A stretch of 64,000 bases of DNA from Arctopsyche grandis (Eukaryota > Arthropoda > Insecta > Trichoptera > Hydropsychidae): assembly GCF_051622035.1 (NCBI RefSeq), contig NC_135355.1, forward strand, positions 42,387,486 to 42,451,485. The letters are read 5' to 3'. The translations under genes were made by a program, and so were the position numbers. Below the pieces are notes generated by a model. The model was not told the origin of the DNA and searched no databases. It saw only the letters and a list, made by a program, of their open reading frames with translations. This document shows, one piece after another, positions 12,780 through 26,144 of the stretch. Each line of letters opens with the position of its first letter. The first letter of the stretch is position 1.

Positions 12780-13552
12780 TTGTAAATTGATGAGAAGAAA
12801 AATCCATCAGGTATCCGAAGCGTTGTTTGATCGATAGTACGATAAAAATCAATGGTCGAGCGAAAGGAATGTCGCAACAAATCTACTCGCCTATGTATAC
12901 TTATGTATGTAGTATGTAGGTACATACATATATACAGTAGACCACCATTAAAGTAGACCAGCCGTTTTTGTGACTGCCTAGGAGAGTAAAAAGATCTGAT
13001 CGAATGAAAAACAAATAAAAAAGACACGTACTGCAATATAATACTATAATGGTGTGATGGTTCGTTGCAATTGCAGAATAGGACGGTATTCAAATTGGCA
13101 TGCTATTACGTGCTGTGTGTTTGCTGAAGATGACCGCAAGATCATTGGTAAACATTGCAAGAATCCATTCGAAAGTATGTCAACAGATATCTCTACGTAT
13201 GTACATACATGTACGTACTCACTTGTTGGAGTTTTCAATTTTTTAAAGGAATTATAAGATAATATTCAAATATGCTGTCCAAGCTTTTCGATGATTGACA
13301 AAACACACGCGGAAGTGAAACATATCTAAATACATATGTATGTATGTATTAACGGGAAAATTGCAACGGGAAAATGTGCAACTGCGGTGGTCGCACGCAT
13401 ACGAATATCCTTTTTAGGATGTCGAATATTACATTAGTTATTTATATATGTACATACATACGTCACATTTTCAAATTTATAAAAGCCCCTTTGCGATTAA
13501 GGACGGCGGAAGTCAACTTTCAACTCTATCGTGAACAGTATATACATACATG
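12780..13552. other. intergenic DNA, no gene recognised
   Basis: Overlapping 60-108 codon ORFs on both strands (12767-13257) show no recognisable domain and no splice structure. I treat them as chance frames. Confidence 0.45.
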
Positions 13553-13990
13553 TATATTTTATTTTATTTTATTGTCACAAATCAATACACACTCGCCATT
13601 ACAGATTTGCTCCAATGCGACGGGTGTACGTTAATGAAATACATAAACAATCAGAAATACAGTAATACATACATATACAATCAGAATATATAGAATATAA
13701 CAATTAATCAGAAATAATAATCATAGTGACATCTATGGATTTCAGATTACTGTGTATAATTAATACAAATTATACACAGGCAGATTTTTGTGACAACAGG
13801 ATTAGATTTTTTAATACCAATTTTCAGGAACCGTTTCAGCAATGATCAGATAAAATTGGCAAACTCTGATAGAGAAACGATCGATTTGGAGTCACAAAAC
13901 CCCCAAATCTAACCAGCAGTGGCGAGGACACGAACCTATGACCTCAGTGATGCTAAATATATACGCTATCACTAAGCCAAACTGCTGGCT
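13553..13990 (-). mobile_element. tRNA-derived SINE
   Basis: Read on the minus strand, the head contains an A-box-like TGGCTTAGTGATAGCG (13964-13979) and a B-box-like GGTTCGTGTCC (13926-13936). Their spacing is that of a tRNA gene. A unique body of about 350 bp follows and ends in an (AATAA)n tail at 13557-13575. This head-body-A-rich-tail layout defines a tRNA-derived SINE transcribed by RNA polymerase III. The tRNA of origin was not determined. No clear target duplication could be seen amid the ACATAC repeats at both flanks. Confidence 0.65.
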
Positions 13991-15150
13991 TATATATTGC
14001 ATACATATGTATATATGTACATATGTATATATATTTATTTATTTAGTAAATAGTGACTTTAAAGATGCAGGGCGTTTTTATAGCTAATACATGAAAACAA
14101 CAATTAAAAGATACAAAATGAAAAATCTAATAAAACATGAATAAAAAAAAATTGGAAAAAGATAATACCTAGATAAAATGAAATATGAAAAAATTAAATG
14201 TGAGAATTAATTTTCGATCTCAAATTGAGCAATCCGTCAACTAAATCTAATATCATAGTTAACAGAAATCTGGTGGAGCAGCAACAGGCGACGAAGCCAT
14301 CAAATTGGTACGTGCATCAGAAGAAGAGAAAAAACTGCGGCGATGTAGATATATTTTAAATTAGTTTTAAATTCAATAATACAGTGTGCGAGGAAGATTG
14401 AAGACGTAAAAAAAAAAGAGTTCTCATTCGCATAAAACACGAATGCATGTCGCAAGTTGACTGGGCAACAATGCCACCGTTTTAAAACCACAGTAGGTAT
14501 GTGTCGAATATGAATGCACAATATCTATGGTACAGTTTAAGATTTGATCGTGTCCCTAATGCTTTGATGCATGACGTGACATGTTAATGTATTCGAATGA
14601 TTTTGCTTGAGAAAATTTTATCTCTTTTCTTTTATCTTCATCCTAAAAGTTCTGGAGATAAAAATACGGACATGTTCGTTTAGTTACCTAACGGTTTTTC
14701 ATATTTTGCCAAAAATAGCCGACAGTGAGCTCCAAAGCCAACTCAGCGTTTCAAACGAGTTAACTAGATTAGAATAAACACAAAAAATGATTTTCGAACT
14801 GTGAATTTGTCCACTAGATTCAGTAGTATGTACATACATAGTTACGTGTTTTGCATGATTTTAGGACTCTTTATCATTGGATAATAAACGGGATATATCC
14901 AAGACACTTATAGCTATGTATGTATGTGCATACAAACGTATGTATGTATGTATGTATGTAGGTAAAAATTTGGTTCCACACGCGATCCAAATCAAGGTTT
15001 TTATTAATTGAGTTTGCAAAGGAAAAACACTGGGTTTAATTGATTTTCCTTTCGCCAAGCATTACAAATTAGTAAGTCGATTGTTGAATAAAATCAGCGG
15101 GTCTGAGTGGTCCGGATCCATATACCCACTTGAGAAGTGAACTGGTGAGG
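13991..15150. other. intergenic DNA, no gene recognised
   Basis: AT-rich sequence with A-rich stretches (14090-14200) and (GTAT)n near 14935-14960. No supported gene. Confidence 0.5.
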
Positions 15151-15199
15151 CCACAACACACCACAACACACCACACCACACCACACCACACCACACCAC
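15151..15199. repeat. (CCACA)n microsatellite
   Basis: Tandem CCACA/CCACAA pentamers and hexamers over about 49 bp. The Val-Trp-Cys-Gly ORFs predicted on the minus strand here are translations of this repeat. Confidence 0.9.
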
Positions 15200-15581
15200 G
15201 TCGAATTGAATTGTAAATGAAGATGTGTTTATTAACCGAAAGTGCATGCTCTGCTTCATGGCGCAAGCGATACGCTACAATAATGCTCTGGTACTGAGGT
15301 ACTGCCTATACATATCTACATAAAATACTATTTTGTATGTACATACATATGAAGAATAATAAAAAGAGACACGAGATCAATTCGTTACATTTTGTAGACA
15401 TTTTTTAGGTGAAAAAACTGTTCAATCCGTTAAAACTGCAGACGGACACCAGGTTTGAATCATTTTTACTTTATCTATGTACGTAGTAACAATAGATGAA
15501 GTTTTGTGATCATGCGAAAATTCGAACTCGAGATTTTGACTGATTCGAACTCAGAATCGATCACTGATCACGTTTTCATGA

Positions 15582-16690
15582 TCTAGAAAAAATGTGTGTG
15601 TGTGTGTGTGTGTCTGTGTGTGTGTCTGTGTGTGTGTCTGTGTGGGTGTGTATTTTGGGGATATTTTTAACACCGTTAGTCCTATCGAACTGAAACTTAG
15701 TATCGGTTACTGAAATTCTTATCGACACGACGTAAATTTTTTTCAAATTTTTAAGTTGACCGGAAATGGTACCTCGCCTTATAGGTGTCCTCTTTTTTTA
15801 AGTTTTTGAATTCAATTATCTCCCAAACCACTAATTGAATCGGACTGAATTTTTTTTAAATATAATACAAATAATAATTTTTATAACCTCATATTTTTTA
15901 AATATTTCTATCTGAACCGGAAGCAGTACTTTTACTCTAGAGAATCGAAGTTTTTTATGTTTTTTTCAGAAACCTTTTGGTTTATTGAACTGAAATTTCA
16001 TATCTAGAAGTTTAAGTTTAAAACCAAGTTAATTATAAAATTTAGTTAGCATCCGTTAACCGGAAGTAGCAGTTTACTCTTGTTCGATTTTTCTTCCACT
16101 ATTTTTTTCGACCCCTTAAACATGTGTGTTCGTCACAAAAAAATTCAAGTATAATTCTTGTTACAATTTGATGAAACTGAAAAAAAATTATTAAATTTTA
16201 TAAACCGGAAGTGGGATTTTTTTCACTTAGAAAGGTCAAAAATGTTGTGCCCACTACTCTGTCCGCACCCCTGAACATATTAAGATGAAAATTTATATTT
16301 CTATTCTTTGTGTACTAACTTAGAGCTGGTAGGGTTTTGGTCAGAATTCGTAAACCGGAAGTAGTATTTTTTTTAAAAACAATATTTCATTATTTTTTCA
16401 TTATTTTATTTTGACCTTTTAAATTGTTTTAAGCTTCTTGATATTTAATGTGTATAATAAAAATAGTGATTTTAAGTAAAAATAAAAAAAAAATTACTTA
16501 ATTTAATGAACCGGAAGTGGGATTTTTTTCCTCGTAGAAAAGTCAAAAATGTTGTGCCCACTACTCTGTCCGCACCCCTGAACGTATTAAGCTGAAAATT
16601 TATATTTCTATCCTTTATGTACTAACTTAGAGCTGGTTTTGTTTTGTAACCTTCTTATATTCATCAAATACATAGATAAAGTCATGGGTT
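15582..16690. repeat. dispersed repeat with internal AACCGGAAGT units
   Basis: The repeat starts TCTAGAAAAAATGTGTG after an A, followed by a (TG)n/TCTGTG tract, a configuration also seen at Helitron 5' ends. The body contains at least six copies of an ACCGGAAGT-type word, spaced by T-rich DNA. Two long segments (about 16205-16330 and 16508-16635) are tandem duplicates about 303 bp apart that share the words AGGTCAAAAATGTTGTGCCC (first copy) and ACTACTCTGTCCGCACCCCT. Non-coding. No 3' CTAG terminus was found, so the class is open. Confidence 0.55.
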
Positions 16691-17397
16691 GGTCACACCC
16701 GAATTTTTTTTTACAAAATATGCAAATTTTAATTATATGAAAAACAATTTACAGAATATTTTTAAATGGTGTTGGAGTTATTTGTATTTATTAAATTAAA
16801 AATTATAATTATTATCGTTAAAAATATTGTGTGGGAATTGCGATTTTTTTTTGCAAAAATTGGTATTTCCTGTGTTTAATTTTAAAGACGATTTTCATCT
16901 CTTGATGCGAAAAAGTTTTTTTGACGGAATGACTCATTTTGATCAATACGTATAATTTTATACACATGTACGTATGTAGTACGTATACATAAAATAAATC
17001 ATTTAAAATTCCAATATTATTGCAAAAAATACCTCAACGATTTAAATATAAACTTTTAGGTAATTCTTCAGTTATTTCAATTTAGTGCTAACTTTAAAGA
17101 CAAACCGAAGCTGGCTTGTCGTAAACAATTCAGAATGAACGATTGTTTTAGCACAACGCTAATCAGATAATGCGATCAAAGCGGTGTCATTAATTTAATT
17201 ATCAACGGATAATTACATTAAAAAAAACTGAGGTACGCAGATTCTTTAAACAAGAGGATGTGGCGCGTTACTCAAAGATGTCGCCTACAATATTAAAACA
17301 GTTAAAAAGTTAATTATGCCAGTTTTGTTCATCCAGTGTGATAAACACGTCAGTTCATACATAGAGAATAAATAAAAAGTGGTTCAAGATGACATAC
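16691..17397. other. likely intron or intergenic DNA of the tetraspan gene
   Basis: No exon recognised. The sequence lies downstream (minus sense) of the donor after exon 3 of the four-transmembrane gene, so it is probably intron. Confidence 0.4.
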
Positions 17398-20300
17398 CGT
17401 ATTGCCGGCTGTTGCTGGTAGTAAAAAAACGGGCTGCTGTTTCATTTTGCCCTTTTTGATTCCATTCTTCGGCACTTTCTGCAACTTGATCGGTATGCCG
17501 GGATGACCTCCCAGCCAACTGAAGACCAGCTTATCTTTACTGTTGGCACTTCCAAAGTAAGATCCCACTCCGTGGGGATCGCCGCCAATGTCGTGAGACA
17601 TTTTTCGATGATCAGATTTGGATGTTTTTCCGTCTAGGACGTGGCCGTCGGTGGCGTCAGTGTCAGATCCTGAGCTCATCAGCTTACCCTCGAGCATTTG
17701 GTTCAAATCTTTCCTGTTGTCTTGATTTCCGTTCACTTGATTTTCACTCGAGTATTTGGAGGCTTTTTCGTGGGCCTTCTCCGAAACGCTCATCACCGAA
17801 TACGGCTGTTGGAGATTCGAGTAAGTCGGATCGAATTGGTTGTGGTTGAACGGCTCTCGAGGTCTGAAGCAAGAGCACACCCTCTTGGCGGTGTGGTAGA
17901 CGCTGATCAAAGCCAGCAGACAGTGGAGAGCCGAAGCCAACAGCAGACCAATGTTGGCCAAAATCGGAGGCCAGTATATTTCAGCGAATTCGCCCTGAAA
18001 ACGAAACGAGGTGGTTAGCATTTTTTGTTTCAATCATTCATCTGTCAAGGTATTCATTCTGGTTCAATATACTACGTATGTACATACATATGTATGTATA
18101 GGTATAATATAATATGTACACGATGCAATTTGTCTAGAAAACTCGCCGACGAAATGTTCTCATGATTTTTTCGTCGGGGAAAAGTTGGAATCGACGACAC
18201 AGTTCGCTCGAGCCACGCACGCCACTGTGCATTTCATACCACCTTTGTTGAGTTTTATTTGCAACTTTTTGCCGTCGTCATCGCTCACGCAACCGCCCCG
18301 CGAAAATGGGAGAATAAATGTTGGTCACATTAATAATGTAATTAATTGTGGAAAATTGCCCACTTATGTACGAACGAACAAAAAGTGAAAAATTCTTCCC
18401 ACAATTGACACTGAAGTAGGAAACAAATACGATTGTGCTTTCGACTGGAATTCTATATGAACATACATATGTACATGTGAATGCACTCATAATACTATAT
18501 TTATTTTAATACAATCGAAAATTGAACCTAAGTATCTTAAAATTATACAATAATAATCGAGGCAATCGCATGTATATATACATACGTTTAATAAATTTAC
18601 CGGCAAGTGGCACTTCAAAACGAGGAAACAAGTAAAATTTCTCTAATAGAAGAAATCAAATTGGTTAATAAATAATAATGATAATAAGTCTTCACTATCA
18701 TACAAATGTACGATTATTGGTATTAATTTTAGGAACATTATTGGCCCCAACTTTAGTCACAAAATCTATCATGGCATATAACTTTGATTCTTGAATATTA
18801 CATACATACATACATAGTTGTCACGAAGAATATTTTTAGTTTAATTCACGGCTAAATTATTTAGTATGCGTCTATAGATAATTTTGAGGTTGGATTTGTA
18901 TGTACCGGGAAATTCATAGAAACTACACTCTTCGATGAGCCAATCGAATAACACAACGCGATTTCTAAAAAAGAGGCAAATGGACGTTTTTTTGATTGTC
19001 ATGATCGCAATGTGGTTGTTGTTTTTCGGTGAGTATTTTCCGATCAGAGACGGCAGTGCGAGGCGCCAATTCCACACAAACAATTTCATTTTATTATTAT
19101 TATATATGTATGTATGTACATACATACATATAAAATTGCATATCATGCTTGCAGTCGGTGCCATGCGTTTTTGCGAAACTTTAATAAGCGTTGCATAAAT
19201 ATTATTATACCTTATTATGATGTTGAGCGACGAGCCGAGTAGCAATAGTGAACTTAAAAACACGACAGTATGTACATATGTACCACGCGTGACTCGGTAC
19301 TACTTTTATACATATGAATTCTAAGCACATTTATTAAGTATTGAATTTTATTGAAAATTATATTTAAAAAATATCGATATTTAAGTCGATAATTATTTTC
19401 AATATTTCAATAGAAATATACTGGGTGTATTAATGTACATACTATGTATGTATGCATTATACGTACAACGTGTGATCTAAAAAACCATACACCGTTGAAA
19501 TGTGTATGTAAATTTTAATCTCTTTTTCAAACACACCACGTATTATACGTACATATGTACATATAATACATTCTAACTTATTTTCGAATAAATTAAACTG
19601 TCTATGTACCTTACGGTGAATACAATTTTTAACGATTATGAATAATAAATTTGGTTTTTATTTTTTTTTGTTTTATTATCCTGATTTTTTTAGATTTGTA
19701 TATACATACATATGTATGTACATTGTTTTGAACGAAGAACACATGCATTAAGGTCGACTCAATTTCATTACAAAATACAGTTATTTAACGAAATTTCACG
19801 ACGATAATAATCAACAATCAGACATAAGAAACGACAATTGCTTAGAAAATTGTCTGCTATTTATTAATACGATATTATTACACATAAATAAGTACTATAC
19901 GAAATCCGAATTTTATATTTTTGGAAGTGTTTTCGATTTTGTTTCGATTACCATTCACATCAAAGTGAAACGTTTATGTTGAATTTTTTATTTTCACACA
20001 TTGTACTACATATGTATGTACATACGTACGATATAAAACGATCACTAACATTAATTAATTAATTATAACGACATACATGCATGATTGAACTATGTACAAC
20101 GTACATATATACATACATACATGAATACATACGGCGGTATTAAATATTATATTTGTACATGATATATGTATATGTATTATATAAATATTATATTTGTACA
20201 TATGTACATATATTGTATGTTCATATATAAATATTATATATGAACATGTACGTACATATAATATTTCATAAATATAATCCAAATAATATTCAACCATCGA

Positions 20301-23300
20301 TAATCCCAACCGAACCTTACAACCTTACAAAGTCACTTTCGAAATTATATATTAGATATATAGTAGATGTACCATTTAAAAATTATTACGGCAGTATATA
20401 AAATACGAAATATAATGTAGATATTATAGAAGAGGATTGCAATTTTAAATACATAACTATTGCATTTAAAATGGAAGAAACTCATTGATTTTAGTGGGTG
20501 ATGGTATATTGCAGATAGAACACATCGTTTGGATTCCATAGGTCAAAGCTATTCGTACAAAAAAATCAAGATTTATTGGAAATAATCAAAGCTACATAAT
20601 TAAATGCTTTTGAGAAGCTCAATTATTATATAATACAATATGATAAAGGAAATCATTCCAGCGTTTTAACAAAATGTAATCGGTAACAATTAAAATGAAA
20701 TAAAACAATGTTGATTTAGATTGGAATGCTGTTCAAGGTTGACAATAGACATTGAATAGTGCGCGCTAATTTGACGTGTTCAAATATGATTGTTGAAGAT
20801 TGGAATTCGTTGCCGAAATTGCGTCAAGTCTAGTTTGGTGTAATACGTATGTATGTAGTTAGATGCGTAATTCTGTTTGTATGTACATATGTATGTATCT
20901 TGAACTTTGACAAACGAATGAAGGCCACTTTATCTGCATATTATAGATGTTTACCTGGTCCGATGATAAGCTGGAAGTGGAAGGTGGACGACGAACATCT
21001 CTCAACAATCCTGTTCCGGCGAGAACTGCTGCCAAATTTCCAGCTGCCAAAGCAATCAAACTCAATGCCAGAAATAGCGTGAGGAATAGATTACCCATTC
21101 GACTGGAAACAATTACAAATATTACTATGCAATCAAAATACGGTATCCTTATTACTTACTAGTACATATGTAATAAGGATATAAGGAACATTCAAATGTG
21201 TGAGCTTTTGCCAAAAAAATTTCATTATTTTGACACATATCCCTTGTACTTCGTGGAATTACTTATAGTCCACCGATTCCCCAAGAATTCAGTTTTTAAG
21301 TAAATATGTACCTAAAAATTGTTATAGAGTACAAAAACATGTTCTGTTTTCGCCTATTAATTCCAAATCTAGCATTCCTTTCAATTCTCCAATATTCACA
21401 GCCATGGGGTTATTTAACCATATATGTATGTACATATGTAGCTGATCATACGGATCTTCACATATTTAATATGACGTGTAGTCAATTTATCTTTTATCTA
21501 TTATGTTTTTTAGTATTTTTGAATTTCTATATTCTGTTTTTGTCATATTTGTTTATATGATTAAATTACATGTTTTATTACTTTTATCTATTGATGTTAT
21601 GTTATTTTGTTATTATGTAATTTTATTTTTCTATGTATTAAAAAGGGTTTTACCTGTAAATAAATAAATTATTTGTTACCTGCTAATTAATATTACTATA
21701 ATATTATAATAAAGTATTATCTGTGTTTTACGGGCGTGCACTTTCTAACGGAAGCACTAAAATTTTTAAATTTAGACGTTTTCTTTTTTGAACGCAAATA
21801 AATAGCTAAACAATTTCAATGTTTGCTTTTAAATACGAATAATGCGTTTTGAAATTTTTTATATGATATTTTGCACACTAACTAGAGAAAGTGTGTGCAG
21901 GTGTAGTGGATGGATTAAAAATAAGTAGCACTTGCGGAAAATTTGATAAAATTTTTGACTCCATATTTGATCTCGAGTCGTCGATAAATATTATAGTATT
22001 CACTCAGAAATTGTATGAATAAATCTAAATTTAATAAAGCTTTTCTTTTTCGACCAATTCGAACTTACAAAATGTGTGACAGAACTGTAATTATGAAGAA
22101 AAGTATTTATTTTCCAAGAAAGATAACACACACACACAACATCCGGGAACTTGACTGATATAATTGTTGTTTTTACGGTAAAACAAATTATATAATATTG
22201 AACGCTATGCGGAGATGTAGAAATCGCACTTTTGTAATTTTCATACGAGTGTAATAATTTTGGAACCGCAAACTAATGTTAAAAAGTTAACACCTTCTTG
22301 CTGGGCACCGAAAAACAAAAAAAAAGCCTTCATATGTACATACATATACATACATTTGAATGTAATATATGTACTACTCCCAGAATTTCGTGAAGATTAT
22401 ACATACACATGTATGTACATATAATATAATATATCCCGCAAATTTCAAATGTACATATGTAGGTACACGTAAACAGTACATCATATTATATGAGAATAAT
22501 GGCTAGATTTGGTAATCTAAGAATGTATTCGATTTTTCGGTGGCTTCTGGAAATAGTTGGATGACATGTACAATATTTACGCAATTTTATCATCCATCCC
22601 ATATCAGGATTATCGATTTTACATGATTTATTATATGTAGAGAATGATTATACGTTAAATAGCACTAATTTATTTATTTTCTTCTATGTTAGTGCTACTG
22701 CAGTAGATTCGGCATATGTATGTACTTACTTAACAGAGAAAAGACCAAAGAAGTATTTTTGTTTTTCCCATGTACATTGATCGATTGATTAGTGAAAAAT
22801 GTAATGGAACTATAGTCGTACCTGGTTTCCTTATCGTAGAGGCCGTAGCAATCGTTAATCCCAGCGAGGACTCCTAGGATCCCCGTAGCAATCGCCAAGC
22901 AACCTGCCCATAGACCGGCTCCAGTTCTACTTAACGAAGCCTCGTGGATGATGACCAATCCACCGGCGATGACCATCAGCACCCCTACCAGCAACTGAGC
23001 AATTCCCAAATAAAGTATCAATCTAGACGGCCTCCTCTCGGAGTGGTCCCTCAGGGAAATGTCGCTGTGCAGGGATGTCAGTATGGATTTGGAGCACATG
23101 GTCTCGGGGCTGTGTCTCGACTTGTCCATGCTTTCGACGAATTCGCTCTCGACAGTTGCCGATTTCATGTCTATGTTGTGTTTCGGTTTGCTTTTGGGCG
23201 ATTGGGGCGTTTTGCATATCAGTTGTTTGGCCGAATCGTCCGATTGGACCGACGACAGAGTCGTGCTGGGTGCTATGTCGCTGAAAGTTTCCGCGATTAT

Positions 23301-23378
23301 CGTCACATTTTCTGATGAAGATCTCTCGTTGTCAGACGAGGATTCTGTGCCCGAAGACACGGTCGCTTCTTCAGCCAT
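17398..23378 (-). CDS. uncharacterised four-transmembrane (CD20-like) protein, 3' end missing
   Basis: Three exons join in frame on the minus strand: 22822-23378 (ATG at 23378, ends phase 2), 20955-21102 (TTTCCAG acceptor, CAG|GTAAAC donor) and 17398-17994 (TTTTCAG acceptor, ACG|GTATGT donor). Together they give 434 residues and stay open at the end, so at least one more exon is missing or lies further left. Residues 1-118 are acidic, Ser-rich and probably cytoplasmic. Hydrophobic helices fall at about 120-144, 153-173, 190-216 and 243-267; the last is followed by a Cys-rich juxtamembrane RVCSCF. The tail beyond it is polar and Ser/Asp/Lys-rich. The order tail-TM-TM-TM-TM-tail resembles CD20/MS4A or TMEM-type proteins. 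The helix pattern LGIAQLLVGVL supports that style, but no family is proven. Function unknown. Confidence 0.7.
17995..20954 (-). other. intron 2 of the tetraspan gene
   Basis: Bounded by CAG|GTAAAC and TTTTCAG. It holds no recognised exon. A reversed fragment of the Helitron 5' end lies at about 20310-20356. ATGTACATAC-type motifs are dense at 20050-20260. A GC-richer patch at 18180-18305 is unexplained. Confidence 0.6.
20310..20356 (-). repeat. Helitron-type 5'-end fragment
   Basis: On the minus strand TCTAATATATAATTTCGAAA follows an A, then GTGACTTTGTAAG. This is the 5' end of the family seen at 3402 and 39036, with the rest missing. Confidence 0.55.
21103..22821 (-). other. intron 1 of the tetraspan gene
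   Basis: Bounded by CAG|GTACGA and TTTCCAG. No coding content recognised. It has a short (CA)n run near 22128 and clusters of ATGTACATAC. Confidence 0.6.
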
Positions 23379-24389
23379 TTCGCACTTTCTTCACTTTACA
23401 CACTTGCTATTCAAATATTCATCGCAGACGCTCTGCCTCTCTACCTCTATTTACTTGTCGCTCGCGATTTAATCACATTTAATTTTAGCTGTAAATGCGT
23501 CGATTATTATCAAATAACACAAAATCGTAAATATAATTCAATGACACTAAATTTTTGATCAAATATGAAATCAACGATTTTATTATAGTTTCAAATTCAA
23601 ACAAATTATATTATGAATTGTATAAAGTATCATGTTTTCGGTTCAAAACTAGTCAACATGAAGATGTCACAGTAATGACTTAAAATGCAATTAAAAATAA
23701 AAATGAGACACCCACGAAATAAAAATATCACAATATCTTGCGACATAAACAAGAGCACGTGCTTTTTACTATGCTATACATTTATACTATCGCATTTAAA
23801 TTATTTTGTATGGGAGAATTCGAGTTTAAATTGCAAGCTTTCGATAGAATTTATAATGTTAATTAATGAAGTGTGATTTAGATTTACGATAAATGTAATC
23901 GAGAGAGAAGAGAAGAGAAGTGAACGGTTCGTAGCGCGACCGCGTCAAAGCAACGCCACAAGTGGACTGCTCGAAGCTTGAATCGACTCTTCAGTGAAAG
24001 CTGAGCTCAGCTGGGCAAGTACGGACGATTAATTAATAAACGGATAGCAATTAGTTAAAACTTGAATCATGTGCGTATTCAATTATAACACCAATTCTAG
24101 GATTGATACTATGGTAGGAAGCACGGCCACCGAGGGGGGAGGGGAAGTTGGGGTTAAAGTTTCAGGGCCCGGACTATTTGAGGGGCCCCGCCCAGTGTTG
24201 GGACGTTCGGCTGAACGATATTGATATTTTATATTATTCTACATATATTTCTTTAATGCTAAATGTTTATTATTTCTCGATCCGCGCATTTTTTGTGTCC
24301 ACGTGAAATCATACTTTTTTAATCGATTATTTCAAAAAATAGCATTTAACATATATAATATGTATGTATGTACATAGGTATATACATAC
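23379..24389. other. 5' flank of the tetraspan gene
   Basis: The 5' untranslated leader of the minus-strand gene should lie here. A GC-richer patch (23895-24020) could hold the promoter or a non-coding first exon, but no decisive core element was found. The segment 24130-24215 is G/C-rich with GGGGCCC words and CAGTGTTGGGACG, which looks like a decayed hAT end. Confidence 0.4.
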
Positions 24390-25310
24390 ATATACATATT
24401 CAAATCGCTTGATTTATCCATATCGCCTAAGTGGTGTTGAATTAAAGTTTGTAGATGAATATTGTGATTTGGGGGTCTTGTTCTCGAATAATTTTCAATT
24501 TAAACGACACATAGACAATATTTGTTTGCGTGCAACAAAAATGCTGGGATTCTTACTAAGAGTTAGCAAACCTTTCCAGAGTACGTTGGTGCTTAAAATT
24601 CTTTATGAATCTTTAGTACGTAGTATTCTAGAATTTTCTTCTATTATATGGAATCCTACCCATATAACTCATTCATTGAAGATCGAGAGAATCCAAAAAC
24701 GGTTTCTCATATATCTTTATTTGAAACAGTATGGTTATTATCCTTGGCTATATCCTAGTGCATTCCTATTAGGGGCGTTAGGTTTCAACTCATTGGAGTC
24801 TCGTCGGAATATGTTACTGGGAAGACACTTTTTTAAGCTGTTGAATGGGATAATACACAATCCTCAGGTTCTAAAGGAATTTAGGTTTAATGCACCTTGT
24901 AAATTCAGGGACTTGAGAAATCGTGATTTGTTTGTTCCTCCTGTGGCTCGCACAAATATGTTGTCAACGGCTCCTATACCTAGAGCGATATATCTGCTTA
25001 ACAGGATTTCTGGTGAAATTGACCTCTTCAATATAACATATACTAATCTGGTTGAGTGGTTGTTGAGGAATGCCAGTGGTTGATTTTGCCTATTATAAAT
25101 ATTAATGATTGTTATTACTTTATCTATGTTTTTTTCTTTTTTTATGATTTTATGATTTTAATGATGTTGTGTTAATATTGTTAGTATTATAAGTTATTAT
25201 TACTGTTATCATGTTATTATTACTAAATGACCGGCCACAGCGACGCGTTGGAGATCTCTGTAATGTCACTGTGGCTAATATGTTAAATAAATAAATAAAT
25301 AAATAAATAT
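24390..25310 (+). mobile_element. 5'-truncated LINE fragment
   Basis: The open frame (about 24400-25083) encodes the thumb and C-terminal part of a Jockey/CR1-like RT: DLGVLFSNNF, ATKMLGFLLR, ILEFSSIIWNPT, then a polar tail to the stop at 25081-25083. The YADD catalytic block and everything before it are absent. The 3' untranslated part ends in an (AAAT)n tail at 25287-25310. It shows the same domain order as 5848-7181, but its sequence differs enough to be another family. Confidence 0.8.
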
Positions 25311-25315
25311 GTAGG

Positions 25316-25467
25316 CAGTGCCGGTTTTAAGGGGGGGCTGGGTCGTGCGGCGCCCGAGGGTGCCAAATAAGTTAGGGCGCCGCTCGATGCGTCAAAGCCA
25401 TACAAAATTTTAGATTAGAGCGCCATAGGCGAAATTTTTTTCTGAGGGTGTTTAGAAAAAATTGTCA
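25316..25467. mobile_element. partial copy of the hAT MITE found at 36845
   Basis: It begins CAGTGCCGGTTTTAAGG and shares AAATAAGTTAGGGCGCC, CTCGATGCGTCAAAG and GGGTGTTTAGAAAAAA with the intact copy at 36845-37060. The right inverted repeat is missing, so the copy is truncated. It sits directly after the LINE tail. Confidence 0.75.
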
Positions 25468-26144
25468 CTCGAACATACAGCCAATCGATCTACCGCGTTA
25501 TACGGGGATTGAATTTACACGAAAACCCCCTCACGCACAATGTATACAAAATAATTATTGACTTGTTATTGTATATCGAGAGGTTTACTCGATAAATTTT
25601 AAGTTAGAGTGTGGTTCATTTGCATGAAAATCAATACATTTTCATTTGATAATTTAGATTTTACGAAACCAGAATATTGAAGCAGATACATATATGTATG
25701 TATAGATTTATATGTATACATACATACATATGTTTCATTTCCGCAATAGCTCCCGTTAAAAATTCGCCCCACAATTTTCTGATTCTTTCTTAGTGACATT
25801 CAATTAATTGTGGTATCAATCTCACATCAGTATCTGTATTATACAATTGAAATATAGAAAAAAGCAATTACTAGCCGTCACAAATTTAAAATTTGTTCGT
25901 TAGTAATTAGTAAAAAGTAATTGAAAATGTATGAAAGGAGACACACTCTCCTGCTGTCGTGCCGTTTCTAACGCAACGGTTTCCAAAAAATCTCCCTATG
26001 TTTTTTAATCACTGATTGCAATGGTATTTATCGGCTGAAATCGTAAATGATATATAAAAATCCCTGACACACATAAATGCAGATAAAATAGTCGAATGGC
26101 CCTTTTATATGTAGGTACATACATATTTAATTTGAGTACCTCAC
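25468..26144. other. no gene recognised
   Basis: AT-rich sequence with CATACATATG motifs at 25690-25735. No supported feature. Confidence 0.5.

Noticed and set aside
12767..13257. Overlapping 60-108 codon ORFs on both strands
   Set aside because: No conserved motif, splice sites or codon bias; open by chance.
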